A stretch of DNA of 64,000 nucleotides from Pseudomonas orientalis. GTDB lineage: Bacteria; Pseudomonadota; Gammaproteobacteria; Pseudomonadales; Pseudomonadaceae. The notes beneath the pieces are model-generated. The model did no database searches and was not told the origin of the DNA. It worked only from the letters and a program-made list of their open reading frames with translations. The stretch is from positions 1,891,001 to 1,955,000 of the forward strand of contig NZ_CP094351.1 of assembly GCF_022807995.1 (NCBI RefSeq), read 5' to 3'. Both the position numbers and the translations under genes were made by a program. This document shows positions 18,442 to 27,446 of the stretch, one piece after another (the stretch's first letter is position 1; each line of letters opens with the position of its first letter).

Positions 18442-19260
18442 ATGAGCCTGGGTAAAGGATGTTTACGTGCCCTCGGGCTGTGCTGTTTCAGCCCGCTCGT
18501 GTTCGCCGCCGATGTGCCGGGCAGTCAGGACTTGCCGGCTGTGGCCCGCCAGGTCGACGCACAGATCGTCGACTACCGCCCCGCTGAAGAGCGGGAACGC
18601 ATCTACCCCATGGGCGCCATCCGCAAGATCAGCGGCCAATTGCGCTCCGAAGGCCAGGCCACCGCGCGCGGTCAAACCACTGCCGTCACCTACGAACTGC
18701 CTGCCGAACATAGCTCCAGCGCCGCCTTTACCGCCACCCGCGAAGCCCTGCAGGCCAAGGGCGCGCAGTTGCTGTTCTGGTGCCAGGCCCGCGACTGTGG
18801 CGAAAGCAGCCTGTGGGCCAACGAAGTCTTCGGCAACGCCAAGCTGGTAGGGGCGGATGGCCAGCAGGAGTATTTGCTTTTGCGCCTGGCGGCGCCGCAG
18901 GACCATTCGCTGGTGGCGCTGTACGGCATCACCCGTGGCAATCGACGCGCCTATCTGCATGTAGAGCAGATGGACGCCAGCACGCCGCTGGGTAATCTGC
19001 TGCCCACTTCGGCAACGCTGTTGCGGGAGCTGAAAAGCACTGGCGAGCTGGATTTTCCTGCGCTGGGCGCCGAGCCTGATGACACATGGCTTACGTTGAT
19101 CTCCAGGGCATTGAACCTCGATACCACGTTGCGCGTCAGCCTGGCGGGCACCAACGCCGAAGCCTGGCGTCAGGGCCTGCTCGACAATGGTGTGCGCGCC
19201 GCGCGCCTGGAAAACGGCACGGGTGACGCCGAGGGCCTGCATGTGCGTCTGATACGCTGA
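18442..19260 (+). CDS. DUF4892 domain protein, probably exported
   Basis: A 272-residue protein with an N-terminal hydrophobic segment ending in VFAADVPG, read as a signal peptide. The body matches the DUF4892 pattern (IVDYRPAEERERIYPMGAI, then LFWCQARDCGESSLWANEVF with a probable disulfide pair, then a basic C-terminus). No function is known for this family. It stands between two alpha/beta hydrolases and a PerM-type permease, each separated by about 70-100 bases. Confidence 0.7.
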   Translation: MSLGKGCLRALGLCCFSPLVFAADVPGSQDLPAVARQVDAQIVDYRPAEERERIYPMGAIRKISGQLRSEGQATARGQTTAVTYELPAEHSSSAAFTATREALQAKGAQLLFWCQARDCGESSLWANEVFGNAKLVGADGQQEYLLLRLAAPQDHSLVALYGITRGNRRAYLHVEQMDASTPLGNLLPTSATLLRELKSTGELDFPALGAEPDDTWLTLISRALNLDTTLRVSLAGTNAEAWRQGLLDNGVRAARLENGTGDAEGLHVRLIR

Positions 19261-19329
19261 CCGGCACTGGCGAACGGACCTGCGTCGTTCGCCTAAGCTG
19301 TCTTCTACCGACTCTTTTCGAGATGCCCG

Positions 19330-20391
19330 ATGCTCAATAATGATCGCCTGCTGGTGCAAATCCTGCTGTTGGTGCTGTTCGGTGCCAGCTTCTGGGTCAT
19401 GGCGCCGTTCTGGTCGGCGCTGTTCTGGGGCGCGGTGCTGGCGTTCGCCAGTTGGCCGCTGATGGTACTGCTGACACGGGGGCTGGGCGGCCGCGAGTCG
19501 CTGGCGGCCGGTATCCTGACGCTGGGATGGATGTTGCTGGTCGCGCTGCCGCTGGTGTGGCTGGGCTTCAACCTGGCGGACCATGTGCGCGATGCCGTCG
19601 TGCTGATCAAGGATATCCAGGTCGACGGCCTGCCCGATGCGCCCGGTTGGCTCGGCTCGATCCCGGTTATCGGCGAGCGGCTGGTGGCGACATGGGACAG
19701 CATCGACCAACAGGGCGCGGCGCTGATGCTCAGCATCAAGCCTTACCTCGGCCAGGTCGGCAACTGGTTGCTGGCGCGCAGTGCGCAGATTGGCGGCGGT
19801 ATCCTCGAACTGACCTTGAGCCTGGTCTTCGTGTTCTTTTTCTACCGCGACGGGCCGCGCCTGGCGATGTTTGTGCATCGACTGCTGGAGCGTCTGATCG
19901 GCGACCGCGCCGGTTACTACATCGAGCTGGTAGCGGGTACGGTGCAACGGGTGGTCAACGGCGTGATCGGCACGGCTGCGGCCCAGGCCGTGCTGGCGCT
20001 GATCGGCTTCCTGATCGCCGGCGTGCCCGGCGCGTTGCTGCTGGGCGGCGTGACGTTCCTGCTCAGCCTGATTCCCATGGGCCCACCGCTGGTGTGGATC
20101 CCGGCCACGGCCTGGTTGGCGTGGAAAGGCGACTACACCTACGCGGTATTCCTCGGCGTGTGGGGCACTTTCATCATCAGCGGCGTGGACAACGTGCTCA
20201 AGCCTTACCTGATCAGCCGTGGCGGCAACCTGCCGCTGGTGATCGTGCTGCTGGGCGTGTTCGGCGGCTTGATCGCGTTCGGCTTTATCGGCCTGTTTAT
20301 CGGTCCGACCTTACTCGCGGTGGCCTACAGCTTGTTGACGGACTGGAGTGCGACTCAGGCCCAGGCGCGGCGCGAAGACAAGCCGCTTTAA
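19330..20391 (+). CDS. AI-2E family transporter (PerM-like)
   Basis: A 353-residue polytopic inner-membrane protein with two N-terminal TM pairs, an amphipathic central region (about 85-150) and a C-terminal membrane block. PMGPPLVWIPATAWL and FGFIGLFIGPTLLAVAYSLL are the conserved signatures. Family members are proposed transporters for autoinducer-2 or act as Na+/H+ antiporters; the name does not prove AI-2 export. The gene converges on the sensor kinase gene with a 4-base overlap of the stops. Confidence 0.85.
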   Translation: MLNNDRLLVQILLLVLFGASFWVMAPFWSALFWGAVLAFASWPLMVLLTRGLGGRESLAAGILTLGWMLLVALPLVWLGFNLADHVRDAVVLIKDIQVDGLPDAPGWLGSIPVIGERLVATWDSIDQQGAALMLSIKPYLGQVGNWLLARSAQIGGGILELTLSLVFVFFFYRDGPRLAMFVHRLLERLIGDRAGYYIELVAGTVQRVVNGVIGTAAAQAVLALIGFLIAGVPGALLLGGVTFLLSLIPMGPPLVWIPATAWLAWKGDYTYAVFLGVWGTFIISGVDNVLKPYLISRGGNLPLVIVLLGVFGGLIAFGFIGLFIGPTLLAVAYSLLTDWSATQAQARREDKPL

Positions 20392-21422
20392 GCCCTCGGC
20401 AGCCACATCACCGCGGTCAAACCGCCGCCTGGCGTCTCTTCCAGGCTCAGGTGGCCGCCGAGGCGCTCGACTGCTTCCCTGGCGATCGTCATGCCCAGTC
20501 CGACGCCGCCGGAATTACGGTTGCGCGAGCCCTCCAGACGAAAGAACGGTTCGAACACCGCTTCGCGCTTATCGGCGGCGATACCGGGGCCATGGTCGAT
20601 CACCCGGATCACCAGCGCTCCGCGGCTGTCCGCCAGTTCCACACGGGCCGCACCTGCATAGCGCAGGGCATTGTCGATCAGGTTGTTGAGGCACGAACGC
20701 AACGCCATGGGTTGCACCTGCAAGGGCGCACAGGTGCCGTCAAATTGCACATCGCTGCCTTGGTCCTGGGCGTTTTCGCTGAGCGATTCCACCAGCGCCT
20801 GCACGTCGAGCCAGTGGCGGGTCTCGCTGGTACGCTGTTCGTGCAGGTAGCTCAAGGTCGCGTCGAGCATGCCGATCATGTCGTCCAGATCCTGGCGCAT
20901 CTGGCCTTGCAACCGGGTGTCTTCGATCTGTTCCAGGCGCAGCTTGAGCCGCGAAAGCGGGGTGCGCAGGTCATGGGAAACTGCCCCGAGCATGCGCGCG
21001 CGCTGGCTGACCTGTTCGCGGATGCGTCTTTGCATCAGGTTGAAGGTCGATGCGGCCTGGCGTGCTTCGCGAGGCCCGGACTCTTCGAGGGGCGGGCTGT
21101 CGAGGTCTAGGCTCAAACGCTCGGCGGCCGCGCTCAGGCGCTGGATCGGCCGGCTCAACAACTTGGCGCCGTACCACGCGGCGATGATCAGCGAGATGAA
21201 TTGAAATGTCAGGGGTACCACCGGGCCACCGAACCAGGGGCGATGATGCTTGACCAGCGGTTTCATCGAGCCATCCGGCTGTTCGACGAAGGTTTCCTGA
21301 GGCGGTGGCGGCGGTGGACCGTAATGATGGAACCAGAAGAACGCCAGCAGATGCGCCAGCACAATCGCCACCAGCAACACGCCGAACAGCCGCCCGAACA
21401 ACGTATTGAAGGGGGCGCGCAT
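20388..21422 (-). CDS. sensor histidine kinase (EnvZ/OmpB type)
   Basis: A 344-residue membrane kinase: TM1 about 10-30, a short periplasmic loop with a PPPPPP stretch, TM2 about 68-85, HAMP, dimerisation box AVSHDLRTPLSRLKLRLEQ (phospho-His near 148), then N, G1 and G2 boxes (NNLIDNALRYA, VIDHGPGIA, GGVGLGMTIA). The short sensor loop suggests detection of a membrane or small periplasmic cue. The ATG at 21422 overlaps the response-regulator stop by one base (TGATG). Regulon unknown. Confidence 0.9.
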   Translation of the reverse strand: MRAPFNTLFGRLFGVLLVAIVLAHLLAFFWFHHYGPPPPPPQETFVEQPDGSMKPLVKHHRPWFGGPVVPLTFQFISLIIAAWYGAKLLSRPIQRLSAAAERLSLDLDSPPLEESGPREARQAASTFNLMQRRIREQVSQRARMLGAVSHDLRTPLSRLKLRLEQIEDTRLQGQMRQDLDDMIGMLDATLSYLHEQRTSETRHWLDVQALVESLSENAQDQGSDVQFDGTCAPLQVQPMALRSCLNNLIDNALRYAGAARVELADSRGALVIRVIDHGPGIAADKREAVFEPFFRLEGSRNRNSGGVGLGMTIAREAVERLGGHLSLEETPGGGLTAVMWLPRA

Positions 21423-22186
21423 CAACCGATATCCCTTGCGTCGAACAGATAACCTTCGCCGCGTACCGTCTTGATCAGCTGTGGGGCCTTGGGGTCGTCC
21501 CCCAGTTTCTGGCGCAGGCGCGAGACCAGCAGGTCGATGCTGCGATCAAAGGCTTCGATGGAGCGGCCGCGCGCTGCGTCCAGCAGTTGCTCGCGGCTCA
21601 ATACGCGGCGCGGGCGTTCGATAAACACCCACAGCAGGCGGAACTCGGCGTTGGACAGTGGCACCACCAGGCCGTTGTCGGCCACCAGTTGACGCAACAC
21701 GCTGTTCAGACGCCAATTGTCGAAGCGGATGTTGGCGCGCTGCTCGGTGCGGTCATCGCGTACCCGGCGCAGGATAGTCTGGATGCGGGCCACCAATTCG
21801 CGCGGCTCAAACGGCTTGGACATGTAGTCGTCGGCGCCCAGCTCCAGGCCGATGATACGGTCGGTGGGCTCGCAGCGGGCGGTGAGCATCAGGATCGGAA
21901 TGTCCGATTCAGCCCGCAGCCAGCGGCACAGGGTGAGGCCGTCTTCGCCGGGGAGCATCAGGTCGAGCACCACCACATCGAAGGTTTCGGCCTGCATGGC
22001 CTGGCGCATCGCCGCGCCGTCGGTCACGCCCGTGGCGAGAATATTGAAGCGCGCCAGGTAATCGATCAGCAATTCACGAATTGGCGCGTCGTCGTCGACG
22101 ATCAGCGCACGGGTGTTCCAGCGCTTGTCATCGGCGATCACCGCGCCTGTGTGCTCATCGTTTACCGGGACGGAAGGAGTATGCAT
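21422..22186 (-). CDS. OmpR-family response regulator
   Basis: A 254-residue regulator with a receiver domain (acidic pair in IVDDDAPIR, phospho-Asp in VVLDLMLPGEDG, lysine in MSKPFEPREL) and a C-terminal winged helix ending in IKTVRGEGYLFDARDIG. An N-terminal extension of about 25 residues precedes the receiver. The start at MHTPSVPVNDEH (22186), with GGAAGGAGT-type sequence close by, was chosen over an upstream frame. It forms a pair with the kinase gene that follows. Confidence 0.9.
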   Translation of the reverse strand: MHTPSVPVNDEHTGAVIADDKRWNTRALIVDDDAPIRELLIDYLARFNILATGVTDGAAMRQAMQAETFDVVVLDLMLPGEDGLTLCRWLRAESDIPILMLTARCEPTDRIIGLELGADDYMSKPFEPRELVARIQTILRRVRDDRTEQRANIRFDNWRLNSVLRQLVADNGLVVPLSNAEFRLLWVFIERPRRVLSREQLLDAARGRSIEAFDRSIDLLVSRLRQKLGDDPKAPQLIKTVRGEGYLFDARDIG

Positions 22187-22402
22187 GGTGCGATTATCTG
22201 CCTGATGGTTACGGTCAGCATAGGCGCCCAGCCCCATGGCTGGAAGTGCTGGACGGTCGGTCATGCGGCGAGGCTAGCGGTGGGGCGTGTTGGGCGCATG
22301 TCGTGAATGTATCGGCTTTGAAACAATGGTCGCACACCGGCGCCAATCCACGTTGAATCAGTATTTACCGATCATCGGATCCCGCAACGGCGCCGCTTGC
22401 GC

Positions 22403-22408
22403 TACAAT
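22403..22408 (+). promoter_or_regulatory. possible -10 box ahead of pyrF
   Basis: TACAAT lies 37 bases before the pyrF ATG. No convincing -35 element is placed at the right distance, so this is weak. Confidence 0.3.
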
Positions 22409-22444
22409 CCGCGCCGATTTCGACTTGCCTGAGAGCCCATGCCA

Positions 22445-23143
22445 ATGTCCGTCTGCCAGACTCCTATCATCGTCGCCCTGGATTACCCCACCCGTGACGC
22501 CGCACTGAAGCTGGCTGACCAGTTGGACCCTGCGCTTTGCCGGGTCAAGGTCGGCAAGGAACTGTTCACCAGTTGCGCGGCGGAAATCGTCGGCACGCTG
22601 CGTGACAAAGGCTTTGAAGTGTTTCTCGACCTGAAATTCCACGATATTCCCAACACCACCGCCATGGCCGTCAAGGCTGCGGCTGAGATGGGCGTGTGGA
22701 TGGTCAATGTGCATTGCTCCGGTGGCCTGCGCATGATGAGCGCCTGCCGTGAAGTGCTGGAACAGCGCAGCGGGCCGAAACCGCTGTTGATCGGGGTGAC
22801 TGTGCTGACCAGCATGGAACGTGAAGACCTCGCCGGCATCGGCCTGGATATCGAGCCGCAGGAGCAGGTGCTGCGCCTGGCCGCCCTGGCGCAGAAAGCG
22901 GGTCTGGACGGCTTGGTGTGTTCGGCGCTGGAAGCCCAGGCGCTCAAGGCGGCTCATCCGTCGTTGCAACTGGTCACGCCAGGCATTCGTCCGGCGGGCA
23001 GCGCTCAGGATGACCAGCGCCGTATTCTGACGCCGCGTCAGGCGCTGGATGCCGGTTCGGATTATCTGGTGATTGGCCGTCCGATCAGCCAGGCGGCCGA
23101 TCCGGCGCAAGCGTTGGCGGCGGTTGTTGCCGAAATCGCCTGA
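22445..23143 (+). CDS. pyrF: orotidine 5'-phosphate decarboxylase
   Basis: A 232-residue enzyme that converts OMP to UMP in de novo pyrimidine synthesis. The catalytic tetrad region is [11 protein letters not shown] (D62, K64, D67). [15 protein letters not shown] and [14 protein letters not shown] are the phosphate-binding signatures. Two in-frame ATGs occur; the second (22445, MSVCQTP) has better spacing from GAGAG and matches the usual N-terminus. Single gene followed by a repeat-rich gap. Confidence 0.97.
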   Translation: MSVCQTPIIVALDYPTRDAALKLADQLDPALCRVKVGKELFTSCAAEIVGTLRDKGFEVFLDLKFHDIPNTTAMAVKAAAEMGVWMVNVHCSGGLRMMSACREVLEQRSGPKPLLIGVTVLTSMEREDLAGIGLDIEPQEQVLRLAALAQKAGLDGLVCSALEAQALKAAHPSLQLVTPGIRPAGSAQDDQRRILTPRQALDAGSDYLVIGRPISQAADPAQALAAVVAEIA

Positions 23144-23236
23144 TACCCAGGCGGGCACTGAAAAATCTGGGAGGGGGCTTGCCTCCTGTCTTGGTCCGGC
23201 AGCCTGTAGCTATCTTACCGGTGCTCCACGATCCAA

Positions 23237-23513
23237 TGTGGGAGGGGGCTTGCCCCCGATGGCGGCCTCAGGATTGGCCAGTATTTTGGATCAGACCGAG
23301 TACATATCCGTTTCTGCGGTCATGGCTGCTATGGGTTCCGCTTTTACAGCGGCTCACTTTTGAAAAGCGCAAAAGTAAGCAAAACGCTCTTGCCCCACCA
23401 CTCTGCACCTCGCCTAGGCTCGGTGTGCGTTCGGCCAGCGTGGTTTAACGGGGCGCCTAAGATCAAAAGCAGATCAAGATCAAGGTCAAGAGCGGCTCGC
23501 TTCGCATCGTGGA
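23237..23513 (-). repeat. composite intergenic repeat, copy 2 (core missing)
   Basis: Reverse-oriented copy of the element at 6546-6960. It begins with the REP palindrome at about 23237-23264 and carries the segment with agatcaaaagcagatcaag and ends at CGCTTCGCATCG. The 101-base cloverleaf core is absent: GGCCGAAC joins directly to GCACACCGAGCC when read on the minus strand. Confidence 0.8.
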
Positions 23514-23563
23514 GTGGTGTGGGGCAAGCTCTAATGCCAGTCAGTTAAATGTACACTGCCCTC

Positions 23564-23663
23564 TGTAGGAGCGAGCTTGCTCGCGAAAAACTCACAGGCA
23601 CCGCGTTCATCCAGAAAGCACGCGTTATCGTTGACGTTTTTCGCGAGCAAGCTCGCTCCTACA
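23564..23663. repeat. REPIN of the GAGCGAGCTTGCTCGC family
   Basis: TGTAGGAGCGAGCTTGCTCG at the left and its inverse at the right are separated by about 45 bases. This is a second REP family, different in sequence from the GGGGGCTTGCCCCC group. Confidence 0.9.
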
Positions 23664-23719
23664 AAAAGCCTTGACTGGCATTGGGGCCAGCCCCCTCCCA
23701 CAGTTGTAAATGGCGCCTG

Positions 23720-24727
23720 TCAGCTGACCTTCAGGACCAACTTGCCAAAGTTCTCGCCATTGAACAGCTTCATCAGCGTTTCCGGGAACGTTTCCAACCC
23801 CTCGACGATATCCTCCTTGCTCTTGAGCTTGCCCTGGGCCATCCAGCCGGCCATTTCCTGCCCGGCAGCGGCAAAGTTCGCCGCGTGATCCATCACCACG
23901 AAACCTTCCATCCGTGCGCGGTTGACCAGCAATGACAGGTAGTTGGCCGGGCCTTTCACGGCTTCCTTGTTGTTGTATTGGCTGATGGCCCCGCAAATCA
24001 CCACTCGCGCCCTTAACGCCAGGCGGCTGAGTACCGCGTCGAGAATATCGCCGCCCACGTTATCGAAGTACACATCCACGCCTTTGGGGCACTCGCGCTT
24101 GAGGGCGGTGGGCACGTCTTCGTGTTTGTAGTCGATGGCCGCATCAAAGCCCAGTTCGTCCACCAGGAACTTGCACTTGTCGGCGCCTCCGGCGATGCCC
24201 ACCACGCGGCAGTCCTTGAGTTTGGCGATCTGTCCGGCAATGCTGCCGACCGCACCGGCGGCGCCGGAAATCACCACGGTCTCCCCTGGCTTGGGCGCGC
24301 CGGTGTCCAGCAGTGCGAAGTAGGCGGTCATGCCGGTCATGCCCAGCGCGGACAGGTAGCGGGGCAGCGGCGCGAGTTTCGGGTCGACCTTGTAGAAACC
24401 GCGCGGCTCGCCGAGGAAGTAATCCTGCACGCCCAAGGCGCCGTTGACGTAGTCGCCGATCGCAAACTCCGGGTGGTTGGAGACAATCACCTTGCCCACG
24501 CCCAATGCCCGCATCACCTCGCCAAGGCCCACAGGCGCAATGTAGGACTTGCCCTCATTCATCCAGCCGCGCATGGCCGGGTCGAGGGACAGGTACTCGT
24601 TGCGTACCAGCACCTGGCCGTCCTGCGGTGTACCGACCGGGACTTCCTGATAGGTGAAGGTGTCCCGCGTGGCCGCTCCGACCGGGCGTTTGGCAAGCAG
24701 GAACTGGCGGTTGGTCTGGGCAGTCAT
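23720..24727 (-). CDS. NADP-dependent MDR oxidoreductase (CurA-like)
   Basis: A 335-residue zinc-independent medium-chain reductase. The Rossmann motif VVISGAAGAVGSIAGQIAKL lies near residue 147; no zinc cysteines are present; VDVYFDNVGGDILDAVLSRL and GAISQYNN are family hallmarks. Relatives reduce enal/enone double bonds such as curcumin or 15-keto-prostaglandin-type substrates. It probably handles reactive alkenals. Monocistronic, divergent from the SDR gene. Confidence 0.88.
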   Translation of the reverse strand: MTAQTNRQFLLAKRPVGAATRDTFTYQEVPVGTPQDGQVLVRNEYLSLDPAMRGWMNEGKSYIAPVGLGEVMRALGVGKVIVSNHPEFAIGDYVNGALGVQDYFLGEPRGFYKVDPKLAPLPRYLSALGMTGMTAYFALLDTGAPKPGETVVISGAAGAVGSIAGQIAKLKDCRVVGIAGGADKCKFLVDELGFDAAIDYKHEDVPTALKRECPKGVDVYFDNVGGDILDAVLSRLALRARVVICGAISQYNNKEAVKGPANYLSLLVNRARMEGFVVMDHAANFAAAGQEMAGWMAQGKLKSKEDIVEGLETFPETLMKLFNGENFGKLVLKVS

Positions 24728-24955
24728 GGCGGCAACTCTTTAGAAATGAAGGATCAGTCATAGACAAGTAACGGCCCGCGGGCAAGGTTGTTCGAGCCAC
24801 GCGAATGCTTGCCAATAGGCAGGGTTGATACTCGGACCTGTCGCCTTATCACCGGGACTCATGCAGGCCCAACCGGGCTTCTAATAGTGCTGACGCATCG
24901 ATCCCGGCGTTGGCTAGACTCGACCCACGGCAATTATTCCAATAGGACATACCCC

Positions 24956-25717
24956 ATGAGCATGACGTTTTCCGGCCAGGTCGCCCTGGTGACCGGCGCC
25001 GCCGCCGGCATTGGCCGCGCGAGCGCGTTGGCGTTTGCCAACGAAGGCTTGAAAGTGGTGGTGGCCGATCTTGATGTTGCCGGAGGCGAGGGCACTGTGG
25101 CGCTGATTCAGCAAGCCGGTGGCCAAGCGTTGTTTGTGCGCTGCAACGTCACGCTGGAGTCGGATGTGCAGCACTTAATGGCGCAGACTGTTGCCGCCTA
25201 TGGCCGCCTGGACTATGCCTTCAACAATGCAGGGATCGAGATCGAGAAGGGCAAGCTGGCCGACGGTACTCTGGATGAGTTCGATGCCATCATGGGGGTC
25301 AACGTCAAGGGCGTGTGGTTGTGCATGAAGCACCAACTGCCACTGTTGCTGGCCCAGGGCGGGGGAGCCATCGTCAACACGGCGTCGGTCGCGGGTTTGG
25401 GCGCGGCGCCGAAAATGAGCATTTATGCGGCGTCCAAGCATGCGGTGATCGGCCTGACGAAGTCGGCGGCGATTGAGTACGCGAAAAGGAAAATCCGCGT
25501 CAACGCCGTTTGCCCGGCGGTTATCGATACCGATATGTTCCGGCGCGCCTATGAAGCGGACCCGCGCAAAGCCGAGTTTGCGGCGGCGATGCACCCGGTC
25601 GGGCGCATTGGCAAGGTCGAGGAAATCGCCAGCGCTGTGCTGTATCTGTGCAGTGATGGTGCGGCCTTCACCACCGGTCAGGCCTTGGCGGTGGACGGCG
25701 GTGCGACGGCGATTTAA
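24956..25717 (+). CDS. SDR family oxidoreductase
   Basis: A 253-residue short-chain dehydrogenase. TGAAAGIGRA near residue 13 is the cofactor glycine motif, NNAGIE the structural motif, and the serine with YAASK supplies the active site; VNAVCPAVIDTDMF follows. D38 in VVVADLDVAG suggests NAD(H) preference. The start MSMTFSGQVALVTG at 24956 fits the family. The substrate is unknown. Confidence 0.88.
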   Translation: MSMTFSGQVALVTGAAAGIGRASALAFANEGLKVVVADLDVAGGEGTVALIQQAGGQALFVRCNVTLESDVQHLMAQTVAAYGRLDYAFNNAGIEIEKGKLADGTLDEFDAIMGVNVKGVWLCMKHQLPLLLAQGGGAIVNTASVAGLGAAPKMSIYAASKHAVIGLTKSAAIEYAKRKIRVNAVCPAVIDTDMFRRAYEADPRKAEFAAAMHPVGRIGKVEEIASAVLYLCSDGAAFTTGQALAVDGGATAI

Positions 25718-25877
25718 GACTTCGCACTGCAACTTGTTCGAAAAGGAATAGGTACTTGTGGGGTGTTTCCACAGCTGGCAAAAAGCCGTTATTGAATGTG
25801 TTTCAGTAGGTAAAAAAACTAATAAAATCAATACTTTAATAAAAGTGGAGGACGGGTTTTATCGCGCTTCTGTGCTT

Positions 25878-25905
25878 AACTGTTTGGGTTGAATAACAAA
25901 CAGTT
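25878..25905. promoter_or_regulatory. inverted repeat in the MocR gene leader
   Basis: AACTGTTTG and CAAACAGTT form a perfect 9-base inverted repeat with a 10-base spacer. It ends 14 bases before the ATG of the MocR gene, in an AT-rich leader, and is a candidate autoregulatory operator. Confidence 0.45.
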
Positions 25906-25919
25906 GAAGTGAGTGGCGC

Positions 25920-27332
25920 ATGGATTTAGGGATTGATCGAAAAGCCCCAGTACCGGTGGTGCAGCAAATCATCAGCGCAGTGGCGGGATGGATTCGCAAA
26001 AATGAAGTGAGTCCCGGCACACGCTTGCCGTCCATTCGCCAAGTGGCCCTCGACAATCTGCTGAGCCAGTCTTGCGTAAGCGAGGCATTCGACCGGATGG
26101 CGGCCCAAGGACTGTTAGCGTCGAAAAACGGGACCGGGTTTGTGGTGGCGCAACCTGCAGCGGTTCAGGAAAACCAGTGGTACGAAGGCGCCGAACAGGG
26201 CTGGGGCAGTTTTATCGATGGCCCGTCGGGTGAACTCAAGCTCGGCTGCGGCTGGCTACCGGACGCCTGGCGCGAAAGCGACGGCATCAACTACGCGATC
26301 CGCGAAATCGGCCGCACCGATACCGCCGGCCTGTTCAACTACAGCACGCCGCTGGGGTTGCCGGCCCTGCGTGAACAATTGCTCAAACGCCTGACCCAGA
26401 TCCACGTGCCCAGCAGTCTGGAGTGCATCCTGACCACCCACGGCGCCAGTCATGCCCTGGACCTGCTCATCCGTACGCTGCTCAAGGCGGGTGATACGGT
26501 GGTGGTCGAAACGCCCGGGTATGGCAACCTCTATCGGCAATTGGCGTTTCACGGCGTCACAATGCTCGAAGTGCCGCGCACGCGTAGCGGCCCGGATATC
26601 GAGGTGCTGGAGGCACACCTGCAATGCCATCGCCCCAAGTGCCTGTTCATCAACAGCCTCTATCACAACCCGACCGGCACCAGCCTGTGCCGCGCGGTGG
26701 CCGAGCGTTTGCTGGCGCTGGCCTGCAGCCGGGACTTTCTGATCATTGAGGAAGACGTCTACGGCGACCTGCAACATGCCAGTTGCACGCGGCTGTCCGC
26801 GTTGCCCCATGAAGACCGCGTCATCTATGTCTCCAGCTTTTCCAAGACGCTGAGCAGCGCCTTGCGCGTAGGCTACCTGAGCGCCGGTGCGGCGATCATC
26901 GCGCAACTGGCACATCTGAAGACCCTGACGGGCATTGGCACTTCGCGTTTTGCCGAAGCGGTGGTGGCGACCTTGCTGGTCAACGGCACGTACCGCAAGT
27001 GGGTGCAGCGCCTGCGCAAGCGTCTGAATACGCAAATGGCCGCCACTCTGCAGGTTCTGGAGGACGAGGAATGGCAAGTGTTTGCGGTACCCGCCGGCGG
27101 CATGTTCCTGTGGGCGCGACCTGGCGCGCAAAGCCCTTCGGGTGTGCAGGCGTGTGCCCGCAGGTTGGGTGTCTTGCTGGCGCCGGGAACGCTGTTCAAC
27201 CCCAAGGGTGAATGCAGCGAGTGGCTGCGCATCAACGTGGCCTATGCGGCGGATCAGCGGGCATTGGCGCTGTTCCGTGCCTTGGGTCCCGCCAGATCGA
27301 CCTCGACCGTTCTGAAAACGACGGACGTGTAG
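25920..27332 (+). CDS. MocR-family regulator (GntR wHTH + aminotransferase)
   Basis: A 470-residue PdxR/MocR-type regulator. A GntR winged helix covers residues 1-80 (SPGTRLPSIRQVALDNLLSQ). A class-I aminotransferase domain follows, with NPTGTS, IIEEDVYGDL and the PLP lysine in YVSSFSKTLSSALRVGY (near residue 310). Such proteins are normally repressors or activators that sense PLP or an amino compound. The target is not evident: the SDR gene upstream and the chemoreceptor downstream are both candidates. Confidence 0.88.
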   Translation: MDLGIDRKAPVPVVQQIISAVAGWIRKNEVSPGTRLPSIRQVALDNLLSQSCVSEAFDRMAAQGLLASKNGTGFVVAQPAAVQENQWYEGAEQGWGSFIDGPSGELKLGCGWLPDAWRESDGINYAIREIGRTDTAGLFNYSTPLGLPALREQLLKRLTQIHVPSSLECILTTHGASHALDLLIRTLLKAGDTVVVETPGYGNLYRQLAFHGVTMLEVPRTRSGPDIEVLEAHLQCHRPKCLFINSLYHNPTGTSLCRAVAERLLALACSRDFLIIEEDVYGDLQHASCTRLSALPHEDRVIYVSSFSKTLSSALRVGYLSAGAAIIAQLAHLKTLTGIGTSRFAEAVVATLLVNGTYRKWVQRLRKRLNTQMAATLQVLEDEEWQVFAVPAGGMFLWARPGAQSPSGVQACARRLGVLLAPGTLFNPKGECSEWLRINVAYAADQRALALFRALGPARSTSTVLKTTDV

Positions 27333-27446
27333 CTTTTTGCCATTATTGTGGGGCCAATGACTTGTGTTCAGTGCCCGGTGGTTGCGAATCTCGCTGCTGG
27401 TAAAGCGGGTTTATGTCATCTGCCATTGCAAGAGGGCTTACGTGCA

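Larger units (their letters stand above)
23144..23719. other. 576-base gap filled with repeats
   Basis: No gene is seen here. The gap holds a REP palindrome near 23168, the inverted composite repeat (23237-23513), a REPIN of a second family (23564-23663) and a partial REP near 23683-23702. Small open frames are frame shadows of these repeats. Confidence 0.8.
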
